The notes under the pieces are model-generated. The model was given only the letters and a program-made list of their open reading frames with translations, searched no databases and had not been told where the DNA came from. A stretch of 64,000 nt of DNA from Desulfovibrionaceae bacterium. GTDB taxonomy: Bacteria > Desulfobacterota > Desulfovibrionia > Desulfovibrionales > Desulfovibrionaceae. A program made the position numbers and the translations under genes. The DNA lies in contig JAQVCS010000001.1 in the NCBI GenBank assembly GCA_028689675.1, positions 1 through 64,000 of the forward strand, read 5' to 3'. Shown here in pieces: positions 44,464-53,876 of this stretch (the stretch's first letter is position 1; each line of letters opens with the position of its first letter).

Positions 44464-45072
44464 ATGCAGCTCTTTACTGATTTAAAAAATATGCTTGGCT
44501 CTCATGCCAATGCAGACAGCATGAAAAAATTGCTCACACCTGCGGCCTTGGGCGGCATAGCGGGGGCATTGCTCACCACAAGCACAGGGCGCAAGCTGGC
44601 TGGCGGTGCTGCCCTTGGCGGCGGGGTGGCAGCCCTTGCTGCCGTATTATTTGATAAATACAAAGATGCCCTGCCCCAATTTGGCACAGCAGAGCCAGCA
44701 GCCCAGCCCCAAGCCACACTTGACCGCCGCATAACAAGGCTGATTACCGCCATGGTTTTTGCCGCCAAAAGTGATGGGCATATTGACCCCAAAGAGCAGG
44801 AGGCCATTCAGGCGCGTATTGATGCCCTGAACCTTGATGCCAGCACCGATGCTGTTTTGCATCAGGCCATGGAGTTGCCCCTTGACCCCAGCACCATAGC
44901 CCATGATGTCAGCTCACCAGAAGAAGCCATGGAAGTGTTTATTGCTTCCTGCTCTGTCATCAGCATTGATCATTTTATGGAAAATACGTATTTGGACGAA
45001 TTGGCGCGCCAACTGCACATTCCCGCCGATGTGGCACAAAGCATTAAAAAGGATGTCAGCGCTGCCGTCTAG
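44464..45072 (+). CDS. DUF533 / YebE-like TerB-fold protein
   Basis: 202 residues. The N-terminal half is Gly/Ala-rich and hydrophobic (GGIAGALLTTSTGRKLAGG, then a second such stretch). The C-terminal half is a TerB-like helical domain with acidic positions (AKSDGHIDPKEQEAI and ISIDHFMENTYLDELA). These are features of the DUF533 family, whose role is unknown; E. coli YebE is under envelope-stress control. GAGGTAG precedes the ATG. Confidence 0.8.
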   Translation: MQLFTDLKNMLGSHANADSMKKLLTPAALGGIAGALLTTSTGRKLAGGAALGGGVAALAAVLFDKYKDALPQFGTAEPAAQPQATLDRRITRLITAMVFAAKSDGHIDPKEQEAIQARIDALNLDASTDAVLHQAMELPLDPSTIAHDVSSPEEAMEVFIASCSVISIDHFMENTYLDELARQLHIPADVAQSIKKDVSAAV

Positions 45073-45081
45073 AGCCTGACC

Positions 45082-45120
45082 CTAGAGCAGCTGCCCGTTT
45101 TCACTGTGCAGCTGCTCTAG
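45082..45120. terminator. 13-bp perfect hairpin between convergent genes
   Basis: CTAGAGCAGCTGC pairs with GCAGCTGCTCTAG over a 13-base loop. No T run on either strand, but its place between the ends of the DUF533 gene and mrdA suggests a shared transcription end or processing site. Confidence 0.55.
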
Positions 45121-45149
45121 GCACACAAAGGGCAGGGTAAAGCAAGGGC

Positions 45150-47165
45150 TTACCTGCCTTCTCTTTTTGCCCTTCGTGCGGCTTCCCTTTCTTCCTGCTT
45201 TTTCTTGCGTTCTGCGGCGGCCTGTTCACGCTGCACTTGGCGCTGATATTGCAAAAATTGAGCTTTTTGCCTGCGTTCGGCATTGAGCAGTTCGCGCAAG
45301 TAGGCGGCCTGTGCACGTTCTTTTTCTATTTGTATTTGCCGCTGGCGCACAGGGTCATAGCCAAATAAATGCTCATACACCTTTTTGGCCACAGGCCCCG
45401 CTGCCGAGCCGCCGCCACCGCCGTGCTCCACCATGGCAATAACCACATAGGTTTTGCCTTCTTTGCGCCCCCATGTGGCCATCCAGCCATGGTCGCGCTG
45501 TTCCCAAGGCAATTCATTGGCTTTCATCACGCGCTTGCCATCCATACGCAGCTTGACCACCTGTGCCGAGCCAGTTTTTCCGCCCATATCAGCATCGGGG
45601 CGTTTAATCACCTTGGCTGTGCCCACCGAAGCCGTGGCGCGCATGGCATTCAGCACAAATTCCAGCGTTTCCCGCTTGGCAGGCACAAGAGCACGAATTT
45701 CTATGGGGCTGTCTTCACGCAATAGAGGCTTGAGCACCATGCCGCCATTCAAAAAGGAAGCCACATTTACAGCCATTTGCAAGGGCGTAACCAAGGTGTA
45801 GCCCTGCCCTATTGAGGCATTGATGGTTTCACCGCGCAGCCATGCCTTGCCATAGCGCTGCATTTTCCACTCACGCGAGGGCACAACCCCGCCTTTTTCA
45901 TGCGGCAAATCAATGCCCGTGGGCTGCCCAAAACCCGAAGCATGGGCAAAGCGGGCTATTTTATCAATGCCCACCTTTTCGGCATTATAATAAAAATAGA
46001 CATCGCAAGAATTGATAAGTGCCTGCTGCATGGTCATATAACCATGCCCACTGTGCTTCCAGCAGCGAAATACATGGTTGCCCATGCGGTATGAGCCGGG
46101 GCACACCACGCCTTCTTCTGGGCGTATGCCTTCTTCCAAAAACATGGCGGCCATCATGAGCTTCCACACCGAGCCGGGGGGGTACATGCTTTGGGTCACG
46201 CGGTTTTGCAGGGGAAAACGCGGGTTCAGGCGCAATGCCTCCCAATTTTTATGGGAAATACCGCCAGAAAATAAATTATTATCATAGGCGGGCGCGGTAA
46301 CAAGGGCGCGAATTTTGCCTGTTTCTGGCTCCATTACCACCACCGAGCCCGCTTCACCATTCAGGGCATCCCATGCGGCTTTTTGCAAATTACGGTCAAT
46401 GGTCAAGCGAATTTCTTTACCATTGCGCGGGGCTTCCAGCATGCGCTTTTCTAAAGCACGCCCCACGGCGTCCACATCCATTTCATTGCGGCCTTTCTGC
46501 CCACGCAATTCCTTTTCGTAGCTGAATTCCAGCCCCTGCTTGCCTACCAAGTCACCCAAGGCAAGGCTGCTGTCTGCATCCATTTCTTTTTCATTGGCTT
46601 CGGCCACATAGCCAAGCACATGCGCAAAAATATCGTGCTCGGGGTAGCGCCTTTTTGAGCGCACCACAATTTCTAGCCCCGGCCATGAAACAAGCTGCGC
46701 CTCTATGCGCGAAGCCTGCTCTATGCTCATATCTGAAGCTAGCAGCATGGGCTCAAACTTTTGCGTGCGCCATTTATCGTGGTCATAGCGCGCCTGAAGG
46801 CTTTCCATGGGTATGTCTGTCCATGAGGCCACCTGTGCCAGCGTGGCAGGAATATCATCGCAGTCCTCGCGCACCAAGCTTAAGCCATAGACAATTTGGT
46901 TATCGGCCAAGGGCAGGCCGTTTACATCCACAATACGCCCGCGCGGCGCTAAAATTTCTTCATTACGCAAGCGGTTTGCCAAGGCCTGCCGTGCAAATTC
47001 TTCCCCAAGGTGCACCTGCAAAAACCAAAAGCGCACAATAAATGTTAAAAAAAGCAGCACTATCAAGCCCTGTATCAACCACACACCCGTGGTGGGCGCT
47101 TGGTAGCTGTCACTTTCTACAGAAAGGACATCCTGCTCTTTGCTATGCGGCCGCCATTTAAACAC
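45150..47165 (-). CDS. mrdA: Penicillin-binding protein 2 (rod-complex transpeptidase)
   Basis: 671 residues. It cross-links peptidoglycan during cell elongation. One N-terminal membrane helix (about 28-48), a dimerisation domain, then the transpeptidase: Ser332-x-x-Lys335 (GSVWK), SCD in INSCDVYFYY, and KTGSAQ. The C-terminal 60 residues are a charged, repetitive Lys/Arg/Glu/Gln tail. GTG start at 47165, overlapping the mreD stop by 8 bases. Last gene of the mre operon. rodA, the usual glycosyltransferase partner, is not here. Confidence 0.95.
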   Translation of the reverse strand: MFKWRPHSKEQDVLSVESDSYQAPTTGVWLIQGLIVLLFLTFIVRFWFLQVHLGEEFARQALANRLRNEEILAPRGRIVDVNGLPLADNQIVYGLSLVREDCDDIPATLAQVASWTDIPMESLQARYDHDKWRTQKFEPMLLASDMSIEQASRIEAQLVSWPGLEIVVRSKRRYPEHDIFAHVLGYVAEANEKEMDADSSLALGDLVGKQGLEFSYEKELRGQKGRNEMDVDAVGRALEKRMLEAPRNGKEIRLTIDRNLQKAAWDALNGEAGSVVVMEPETGKIRALVTAPAYDNNLFSGGISHKNWEALRLNPRFPLQNRVTQSMYPPGSVWKLMMAAMFLEEGIRPEEGVVCPGSYRMGNHVFRCWKHSGHGYMTMQQALINSCDVYFYYNAEKVGIDKIARFAHASGFGQPTGIDLPHEKGGVVPSREWKMQRYGKAWLRGETINASIGQGYTLVTPLQMAVNVASFLNGGMVLKPLLREDSPIEIRALVPAKRETLEFVLNAMRATASVGTAKVIKRPDADMGGKTGSAQVVKLRMDGKRVMKANELPWEQRDHGWMATWGRKEGKTYVVIAMVEHGGGGGSAAGPVAKKVYEHLFGYDPVRQRQIQIEKERAQAAYLRELLNAERRQKAQFLQYQRQVQREQAAAERKKKQEEREAARRAKREGR

Positions 47166-47619
47166 GATGCACCCAGCGGCGTGTCCACGCGGCCAAGGCC
47201 CAATAGGGTGGGGTAAAAAGAACCTGCACTATACTTTTCCCAAGCAAGGTATGGATGTTTGGGGCAACCACCTGCAATGAGCCAAGCCCATAGCCCAGCA
47301 GCATGGTAAGGGGCGCCATTGCCAAAGCAAGCAGCACAACAAAAAAGAAATTGCGCCCCTCCACAAAAGAATGCAAAACACCAAGCAAAATGAGAATAGC
47401 GGCATACCAGAGAAAAGAAGCACCAAAAGGCTGCGTGCCTATTCCTTCCTGAATAAGAATGCACAAGGGCAAAAAAAGCAGCAAGGCGCGCAGGCGCTCT
47501 TCCAGAGCCAGCACAATAAGCCCCACCACCAAGGCATCAAGCCCGGGTGTGTGGCTTTGCACCCACAGTGAAAAGGGAATAAAAGCCAGCCACCACAACC
47601 ATTCTTTTATTGTTTTCAT
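47158..47619 (-). CDS. mreD: Rod shape-determining protein MreD
   Basis: 153 residues, about five membrane helices. It is an inner-membrane part of the elongation complex. The sequence is poorly conserved, as usual for MreD, so the call rests on size, hydrophobicity and position between mreC and mrdA. It overlaps the mreC stop by four bases (ATGA) and mrdA by eight, indicating coupled translation. Confidence 0.87.
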   Translation of the reverse strand: MKTIKEWLWWLAFIPFSLWVQSHTPGLDALVVGLIVLALEERLRALLLFLPLCILIQEGIGTQPFGASFLWYAAILILLGVLHSFVEGRNFFFVVLLALAMAPLTMLLGYGLGSLQVVAPNIHTLLGKSIVQVLFTPPYWALAAWTRRWVHRV

Positions 47620-48521
47620 GGGGCAGGGCTGCTTTTGGGCGGCGGGAAAAAGGGTGAATTGGGAATTTCCCGAGGCTCGCTAAAGGAGCGTTCCCCAAGG
47701 GGTAAAGCACCAGTATATTCCATAAGCAGCACATTTTCCAATGTTTGCATTTGCACCAAAGGCACAGCCCTGACCTGCAAAAATTGCGAATATTCCGTTT
47801 GCTTGGCGCTGATGACCCTTGCCACGGGTATGCCGCGTGGGTAAACACCATCCAAACCAGAGGTGATGAGCATTTCCCCTTCTTTTAGGCCAAGGGTGCG
47901 GTCAACAAAGCGCACATCAAGGGGGTATTGCGCCCCGCGCCCTGCCAAAATGCCCGTGGCACGGCTTTCCTGCCCCAGCACAGCCACGCGGCAGCCAGAA
48001 TCAATAAGCAGCAAAACAGTGGAAGAATGCGCGCTAGAGCGCAAAATACGCCCCACAAGGCCTTGTCTTGTCATCAGTGGCGTGCCAGGGGTAGCGCCAG
48101 AAAGGTAGCCGCGGTTTATGGTCACACTTTCCAGCACAGCATTGGGGCCCATGCGCCCTGTCAGCACCGTGGCCGCAATGGCGCGCCAATCGTCATTGAG
48201 AGGCAGAGAAAGCAATTCGCGCAGGCGCTTGAGCTCGGCCTCATTTTCGCTGTGGCGCAGCATGGCATTTTCCAGTTCTTTCACACGCGCCACAAGCTTG
48301 GCATTTTCAGCACGCATATCAACAAGGTCAATATAGGAATTCCAAAATTCCTTGATGCTGGCACGCGCCTCATGCAGGGGGGTAAACACAGCATACAAGA
48401 CCTCAAGCCCCACTTCAGAGGCCACATTATCCAAGGTTGCCGTGCGCTGGTTCCATGAATAGAGCCCCATAAAGAGGAAGAGCAGGCATAAAATCAAGGC
48501 AAAGAGGCGGCGTATGCTCAC
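47616..48521 (-). CDS. mreC: Rod shape-determining protein MreC
   Basis: 301 residues. An N-terminal membrane anchor (about 5-24), a coiled coil (about 65-100, VDMRAENAKLVARVKELENA) and a periplasmic beta-barrel part containing PGTPLMTRQGLVGRI and VRFVDRTLGLKEGEMLITSG. It bridges MreB and PBP2. GTG start at 48521, after a 119-base gap from mreB. Confidence 0.92.
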   Translation of the reverse strand: MSIRRLFALILCLLFLFMGLYSWNQRTATLDNVASEVGLEVLYAVFTPLHEARASIKEFWNSYIDLVDMRAENAKLVARVKELENAMLRHSENEAELKRLRELLSLPLNDDWRAIAATVLTGRMGPNAVLESVTINRGYLSGATPGTPLMTRQGLVGRILRSSAHSSTVLLLIDSGCRVAVLGQESRATGILAGRGAQYPLDVRFVDRTLGLKEGEMLITSGLDGVYPRGIPVARVISAKQTEYSQFLQVRAVPLVQMQTLENVLLMEYTGALPLGERSFSEPREIPNSPFFPPPKSSPAP

Positions 48522-48640
48522 AAAAAATGCACCTCAAAATAATAAGGTTCGTCGGCGGCAGTGCCCCTGCCCTTGCAGAAACCCCACCCACCGACGAAAA
48601 AAGAAAAAGAAGCAAGCCCGAGCCTGCCCAAGTTTTTTGC

Positions 48641-49762
<1,122 letters not shown>

Positions 49763-49834
49763 TCAATGCCTATCAGGCAAAGTTCAAAATCTTTGTCTAA
49801 CTTGGGCGGGCTTGTCCACAAAAAGGTGTATTGT

Positions 49835-50779
49835 ATGCTGCTCTGGCACACTCTTGGTACTTTTTTTCGCCTTCGGCACGGCAAGAGAATTCAAAAAATT
49901 CCTCTTGATGCCGCTTCTTCCTGCCCCAACAGGGATGGCCGCCTTTCCACACAAGGCTGCCTGTTTTGCAATGCACAGGGTTCTGGCTCTGGCATGGGGG
50001 CGCAAAGTTTTGCCACACAGTGGCAGCGCTGGCACGATAAATACACAAAAACCGACAGTAACCGTGCCTTTATGGCCTACATTCAATCTTTTTCCAACAC
50101 CTATGGCTCAGTGGCACGCCTGCGGGCTTTATTGCAGGCTGTGCAATGCCTGCCCAACTGCATGGGGCTTGCCCTTGGCACAAGGCCTGACTGCCTCAAT
50201 GAAGAAAAGCTTGCCCTGCTGGCCTCATTTCGCCTGCCCTGCCCGCAGCCAGAACTCTGGCTTGAGCTGGGCTTGCAAAGCATGCATGATGCCACCCTTG
50301 CCCGCATCAATAGGCAGCACACAGCTGCACAAAGTGAAGCGGCGGTGCGCCTTGCTGCTGCTCACGGCATACAGGTATGCGCGCACCTTATGGCTGGGCT
50401 GCCCGGCGAAGATGAGCGCGCCTTTCAGCAATCCGTACTATGGGCAAGCGCTTTGCCCATTGCCGGGCTCAAAGTACATAATGTTTATGTGTGCAAAAAT
50501 ACGGGGCTTGAGGCTCTGTACCGTGCTGGGGCTTATTTTCCCCTTTCGCGTGATGAATATGTGGATATGCTGGCGCATGCCCTGCCCTTTATTCCTTCAC
50601 ACATTGTCATGCACAGGCTCACGGGCGACCCTGCGCCAGATGAACTTTGCGCACCAGCATGGGCAGCGCATAAACGCCCCTTGCTTACAGACCTGCACCA
50701 TGCCCTTACAGCCCGCGGGCTGTGGCAAGGCTGCAAGGCAGACGTTACCGATAAATGCCCCTTATGGTACGGGAGATAG
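49835..50779 (+). CDS. YhcC-type radical SAM protein (TIGR01212 family)
   Basis: 314 residues. It carries the unusual radical SAM cysteine layout of this family, SSCPNRDGRLSTQGCLFCN, in which the first Cys is far from the CxxC pair. KIPLDAASSC and LGLQSMHDATLARINRQH also fit. The function of YhcC is not settled; links to tRNA or sulfur chemistry have been proposed for relatives. The start at 49835 begins MLLWHTLGTFFRLRHGKRI, and AAGG lies nearby. Divergent from mreB with a 153-base gap. Confidence 0.85.
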   Translation: MLLWHTLGTFFRLRHGKRIQKIPLDAASSCPNRDGRLSTQGCLFCNAQGSGSGMGAQSFATQWQRWHDKYTKTDSNRAFMAYIQSFSNTYGSVARLRALLQAVQCLPNCMGLALGTRPDCLNEEKLALLASFRLPCPQPELWLELGLQSMHDATLARINRQHTAAQSEAAVRLAAAHGIQVCAHLMAGLPGEDERAFQQSVLWASALPIAGLKVHNVYVCKNTGLEALYRAGAYFPLSRDEYVDMLAHALPFIPSHIVMHRLTGDPAPDELCAPAWAAHKRPLLTDLHHALTARGLWQGCKADVTDKCPLWYGR

Positions 50780-50819
50780 GGGGTGTTTGTAAAGCCCCCC
50801 GCAACAGCCCGTCATGCCA

Positions 50820-50858
50820 AGAAAAAAACAGGGGGAGCGCAAAAAACACTCCCCCTGT
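50820..50858 (-). terminator. Rho-independent terminator downstream of rpsA
   Basis: ACAGGGGGAG/CTCCCCCTGT (10 bp, 11-base loop), followed on the minus strand by a long T run. It lies about 140 bases past the rpsA stop and can also stop transcripts entering from the rpsA side of the intergenic repeat. Confidence 0.85.
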
Positions 50859-50880
50859 CTATCTGAATTAGACTCACTTT

Positions 50881-50966
50881 CAAAGCGCACATAACGGGGA
50901 AGTAGATTCCCCTTGTGCGCTTTGAGTAGCAAGAATTTTTTAGAAACCTTGCGAGCATTTTCAAAG
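50881..50966. repeat. Long hairpin followed by 48-base intergenic repeat, copy B
   Basis: 50881-50891 pairs with 50914-50924 (11 bp), and inside it GGGGAA pairs with TTCCCC. Overlapping its right arm, 50919-50966 is the second copy of the repeat at 34147-34194 (40 of 48 identical). It lies between yhcC and rpsA in non-coding DNA. Confidence 0.65.
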
Positions 50967-50995
50967 ACACAATGCTCTAGCTATACAATACTGAC

Positions 50996-52699
50996 CTATT
51001 CGTTTTCAGAAGCCTGCTTCAGCAAATCGCCGAGGTTCAGGCCGCTTTCTTGCGGGCCAGAATGGAATTCTTTGGGCTTGCGGCGTTCGTCTTCGTCCTT
51101 AATCTGCTTGATAGAAAGGCCAAGGCGGCGCTCTTCTGCACTGACATGAATGACCTTAGCCTGAATTTCCTGACCTTCTTTGAAGGTTTCAGCAGGGGTC
51201 TTGCCTTTTTTGCCAGCCAGTTCAGAAACATGCACCAAGCCTTCAATACCTTCTTCCACTTCAACAAACAAGCCAAAGTCGGTGATGTTGGTAATGATGC
51301 CCTTTACCGTGCAGCCCACGGGGTAGGTGGCAGGCACATGCGCCCAAGGGTCTTCCACAAGCTGCTTGATGCCCAAGGTGAACTTTTCGTTTTCCTGATC
51401 AACGGTCAGCACCTTGGCTTGCACCACGTCGCCCACCTTGAACATTTCGTTAGGATGGCGCACCTTTTTTGTCCAACTGATGTCTGAAACGTGAATAAGG
51501 CCGTCAATGCCGTCTTCGATGCCAATAAACATACCAAATTCGGTAATGTTTTTGATCACGCCTTCAAGAATAGTGCCTTCGGGGTACTTTTCGGCAACCA
51601 ATTCCCAAGGATTGGGGCGGACTTGCTTCATGCCCAAAGAAATGCGCTTCTTTTCGCCATCAACACCAAGAATGATGACTTCCACTTCGTCGCCCACCTT
51701 CACCATCTGGGAAGGATGACGCAGCTTGCGCGTCCAGCTCATTTCAGAAATGTGCACCAAGCCTTCCACGCCGCTTTCCAGCTCTACAAAAGCGCCATAA
51801 TCCACAAGGTTGGTCACCTTGCCAGTGCACTTTTGCCCTTCGGGGAAGCGAGCAGAAATATCCTGCCACGGGTCGGCCACAAGCTGCTTCATGCCCAGCG
51901 AAACTTTGTTGTTGTCGCGGTCAAAAGAAAGCACCTTCAGTTCCAGTTCCTGACCAAGGGTAATCATTTCCTTGGGGTGGCGAATGCGCTTCCAGCTCAT
52001 GTCGGTGATGTGCAAAAGGCCATCAAGGCCGCCAAGGTCAACAAACACGCCATAATCGGTGATGTTCTTGGCCTTGCCCTTCACAATCTGCCCTTCTTCA
52101 AGGGTAGAGAGCAAATCTTGGCGCTTGGAATCGCGTTCTTCTTCCAGCAGCACGCGGCGAGACACAATGACATTGCTGCGGCGGCGGTTAATTTTCAAAA
52201 CGCGGAATTCAAATTCCTGATTCACAAGGGCGTCCATATCGGGCACAGGGCGTAAATCCACATGGGAACCAGGGAGGAAGGCTTCCACGCCGCCAATATC
52301 GACGGTGTAGCCGCCCTTGATGCGGCGCACAATGTGACCCTTGATGATGCTGCTGTTTTCCTGCACATCTTCAAGCTGGTCGAAAAGTTGCATGCGCTTG
52401 GCTTTTTCAAAGGAAAGGGTGATTGTGCCTTCCATTTCGTTTTTGCGCACTACGTACACGTCGACCTGATCGCCCACGTTCACACAGAGATTGCCCAAAG
52501 CATCCCTGAACTCGGCAGCGGCGATCTGCCCTTCAGACTTGAAGTTCACGTCCACCAAAACGGTGTCGTCGTCAACGCGGACCACTTCGCCCTTAACGAT
52601 GGAACCTTCTTCCAAATCGCCAAAGTCGTTGCTCAGATAATTTTCGAGCGCGCTTTCAAAATTGATTTCACTTTCGTGCCCGGTTTCCATATTTGCCAT
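50996..52699 (-). CDS. rpsA: 30S ribosomal protein S1
   Basis: 567 residues with six S1 RNA-binding domains in a row. The repeated signature G-x-V-x-x-x-x-DYGVFVDLGGLDGLLHITD (in variants such as DYGAFVELESGVEGLVHISE and FGMFIGIEDGIDGLIHVSD) recurs about every 85 residues. S1 brings mRNA to the ribosome. The start at 52699 is chosen because GGAGG lies ten bases upstream; an ATG at 52720 has no such site. Strong codon bias. Confidence 0.95.
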   Translation of the reverse strand: MANMETGHESEINFESALENYLSNDFGDLEEGSIVKGEVVRVDDDTVLVDVNFKSEGQIAAAEFRDALGNLCVNVGDQVDVYVVRKNEMEGTITLSFEKAKRMQLFDQLEDVQENSSIIKGHIVRRIKGGYTVDIGGVEAFLPGSHVDLRPVPDMDALVNQEFEFRVLKINRRRSNVIVSRRVLLEEERDSKRQDLLSTLEEGQIVKGKAKNITDYGVFVDLGGLDGLLHITDMSWKRIRHPKEMITLGQELELKVLSFDRDNNKVSLGMKQLVADPWQDISARFPEGQKCTGKVTNLVDYGAFVELESGVEGLVHISEMSWTRKLRHPSQMVKVGDEVEVIILGVDGEKKRISLGMKQVRPNPWELVAEKYPEGTILEGVIKNITEFGMFIGIEDGIDGLIHVSDISWTKKVRHPNEMFKVGDVVQAKVLTVDQENEKFTLGIKQLVEDPWAHVPATYPVGCTVKGIITNITDFGLFVEVEEGIEGLVHVSELAGKKGKTPAETFKEGQEIQAKVIHVSAEERRLGLSIKQIKDEDERRKPKEFHSGPQESGLNLGDLLKQASENE

Positions 52700-52871
52700 A
52701 TGTCCATAGCCTCCAAACATGATTTCCCTAAGGGATGTGGCGTCATAGCAGAATTTACAACAAAACACAAGAGAACAGAGCCCCATCTAAAAAAAGATGT
52801 GCTCTTTTCGCCTTGTGTTTCACGCCCCTTTGGGCGGCATTCTGTGCTCTTTTTGGAAAAAATACGCGAAC

Positions 52872-53876
52872 TCAGCCCTGAGTAGCGGCCTCGCGCCAGC
52901 AGGCAAGGTTTACCCATGTTAGCTCATGCTTGTTGCACGAAAGGTGCAGCAGGCGCGAGCCCGGTATAGCAGCAAAGGCCTGCGCCGTTTCATAATCTGT
53001 TTCTGCCTGAAACTTTAGTGTGCACACATAATTGCGGCACTGCCCATGGGCAAGCCAGCGCTGCACAGCCTCGAGCAAGCGTGTGGGGTAGCAAATCATG
53101 TCGGAAAAAAGCCAATCTACAGCACCAGCATCACGCGGGTCCAGCTCAAAACCACTGCCTTGGCAGGATGAAACCGTGGGCAAGGCAGCCACCTGCGGCG
53201 CAAGCGGGGCTTTATCTATACTTAATACCGTAGCCCCCAGCTTGCCCAAGACCCAAGACCAGCCCCCGGGCGAAGCCCCCAAATCAAGGCACAGTTCGCC
53301 TGCCTGCGGAAAGCATTGCAGCAGGGTGAACACTTCCCACAGTTTCAAATAGGCTCGTCCCGGCGGGTCAATTTTATTTTCCTCAAAAAGCACCTCACCA
53401 TCGGCATAGGGCGAGGTGGTGGCTGGCGAAGCCAACAAGAGCTCTGGCGCCCACAAAGTCCACGCGCCCAGCTTGCCCGCAGGCATAGGCTGCCCAAAAA
53501 CCTGCGCCTTGGCGCTTACATGGGGCAATTGCTCCTGAATAAGTTTGGCACGGCGTATATGCTCTGGAGGAATGTGCAGACTCCAGTTGCGCTGTATGCC
53601 TTTGAGCTGGCGCACAGCATCCCCCACAGACTGTATGGGCAGCCATTGCGGGCGCAGCCACACATTGTGTGCCCATGCCGCAGGGCGCGCGCCACGCGCC
53701 AGCACCAGCCTGCCACGCTGTGCCAGCACCCTTTTACCCAGCTCGGCCAGCAAATCGTGCTCAAAGCCGCGCGCGGCCACATACACAGCAAAGTCGCCTT
53801 GCGGCAAGGGCTGTGCTGCCCCTGCCTGCTCTGGCAGTTCTGCCCGCTGCTGGGGCTTCTTTGTCTTGTGCAGCAT
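52872..53876 (-). CDS. RlmM-like SAM-dependent rRNA 2'-O-methyltransferase
   Basis: 334 residues. The C-terminal half is an FtsJ-fold methyltransferase: LDLGASPGGWSWVLGKLGA (SAM loop), then SIDKAPL, the catalytic tetrad AYLKLWE (Lys), FSDMICYP (Asp), CTLKFQ (Lys) and HELTWV (Glu). The N-terminal half resembles the RNA-binding part of RlmM, which methylates C2498 of 23S rRNA. The start overlaps the stop of the upstream dehydrogenase (TAATG), so they are coupled, although no functional link is obvious. Confidence 0.8.
   Translation of the reverse strand: MLHKTKKPQQRAELPEQAGAAQPLPQGDFAVYVAARGFEHDLLAELGKRVLAQRGRLVLARGARPAAWAHNVWLRPQWLPIQSVGDAVRQLKGIQRNWSLHIPPEHIRRAKLIQEQLPHVSAKAQVFGQPMPAGKLGAWTLWAPELLLASPATTSPYADGEVLFEENKIDPPGRAYLKLWEVFTLLQCFPQAGELCLDLGASPGGWSWVLGKLGATVLSIDKAPLAPQVAALPTVSSCQGSGFELDPRDAGAVDWLFSDMICYPTRLLEAVQRWLAHGQCRNYVCTLKFQAETDYETAQAFAAIPGSRLLHLSCNKHELTWVNLACWREAATQG

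Noticed and set aside
49812..50792. 326-residue frame overlapping the YhcC-type gene on the same strand
   Set aside because: Lacks the radical SAM motif and is Cys/Pro-rich nonsense; the other frame carries the family signature.
51491..52255. 254-residue open frame antisense to rpsA
   Set aside because: Same effect of codon bias; S1 domains on the other strand are unmistakable.
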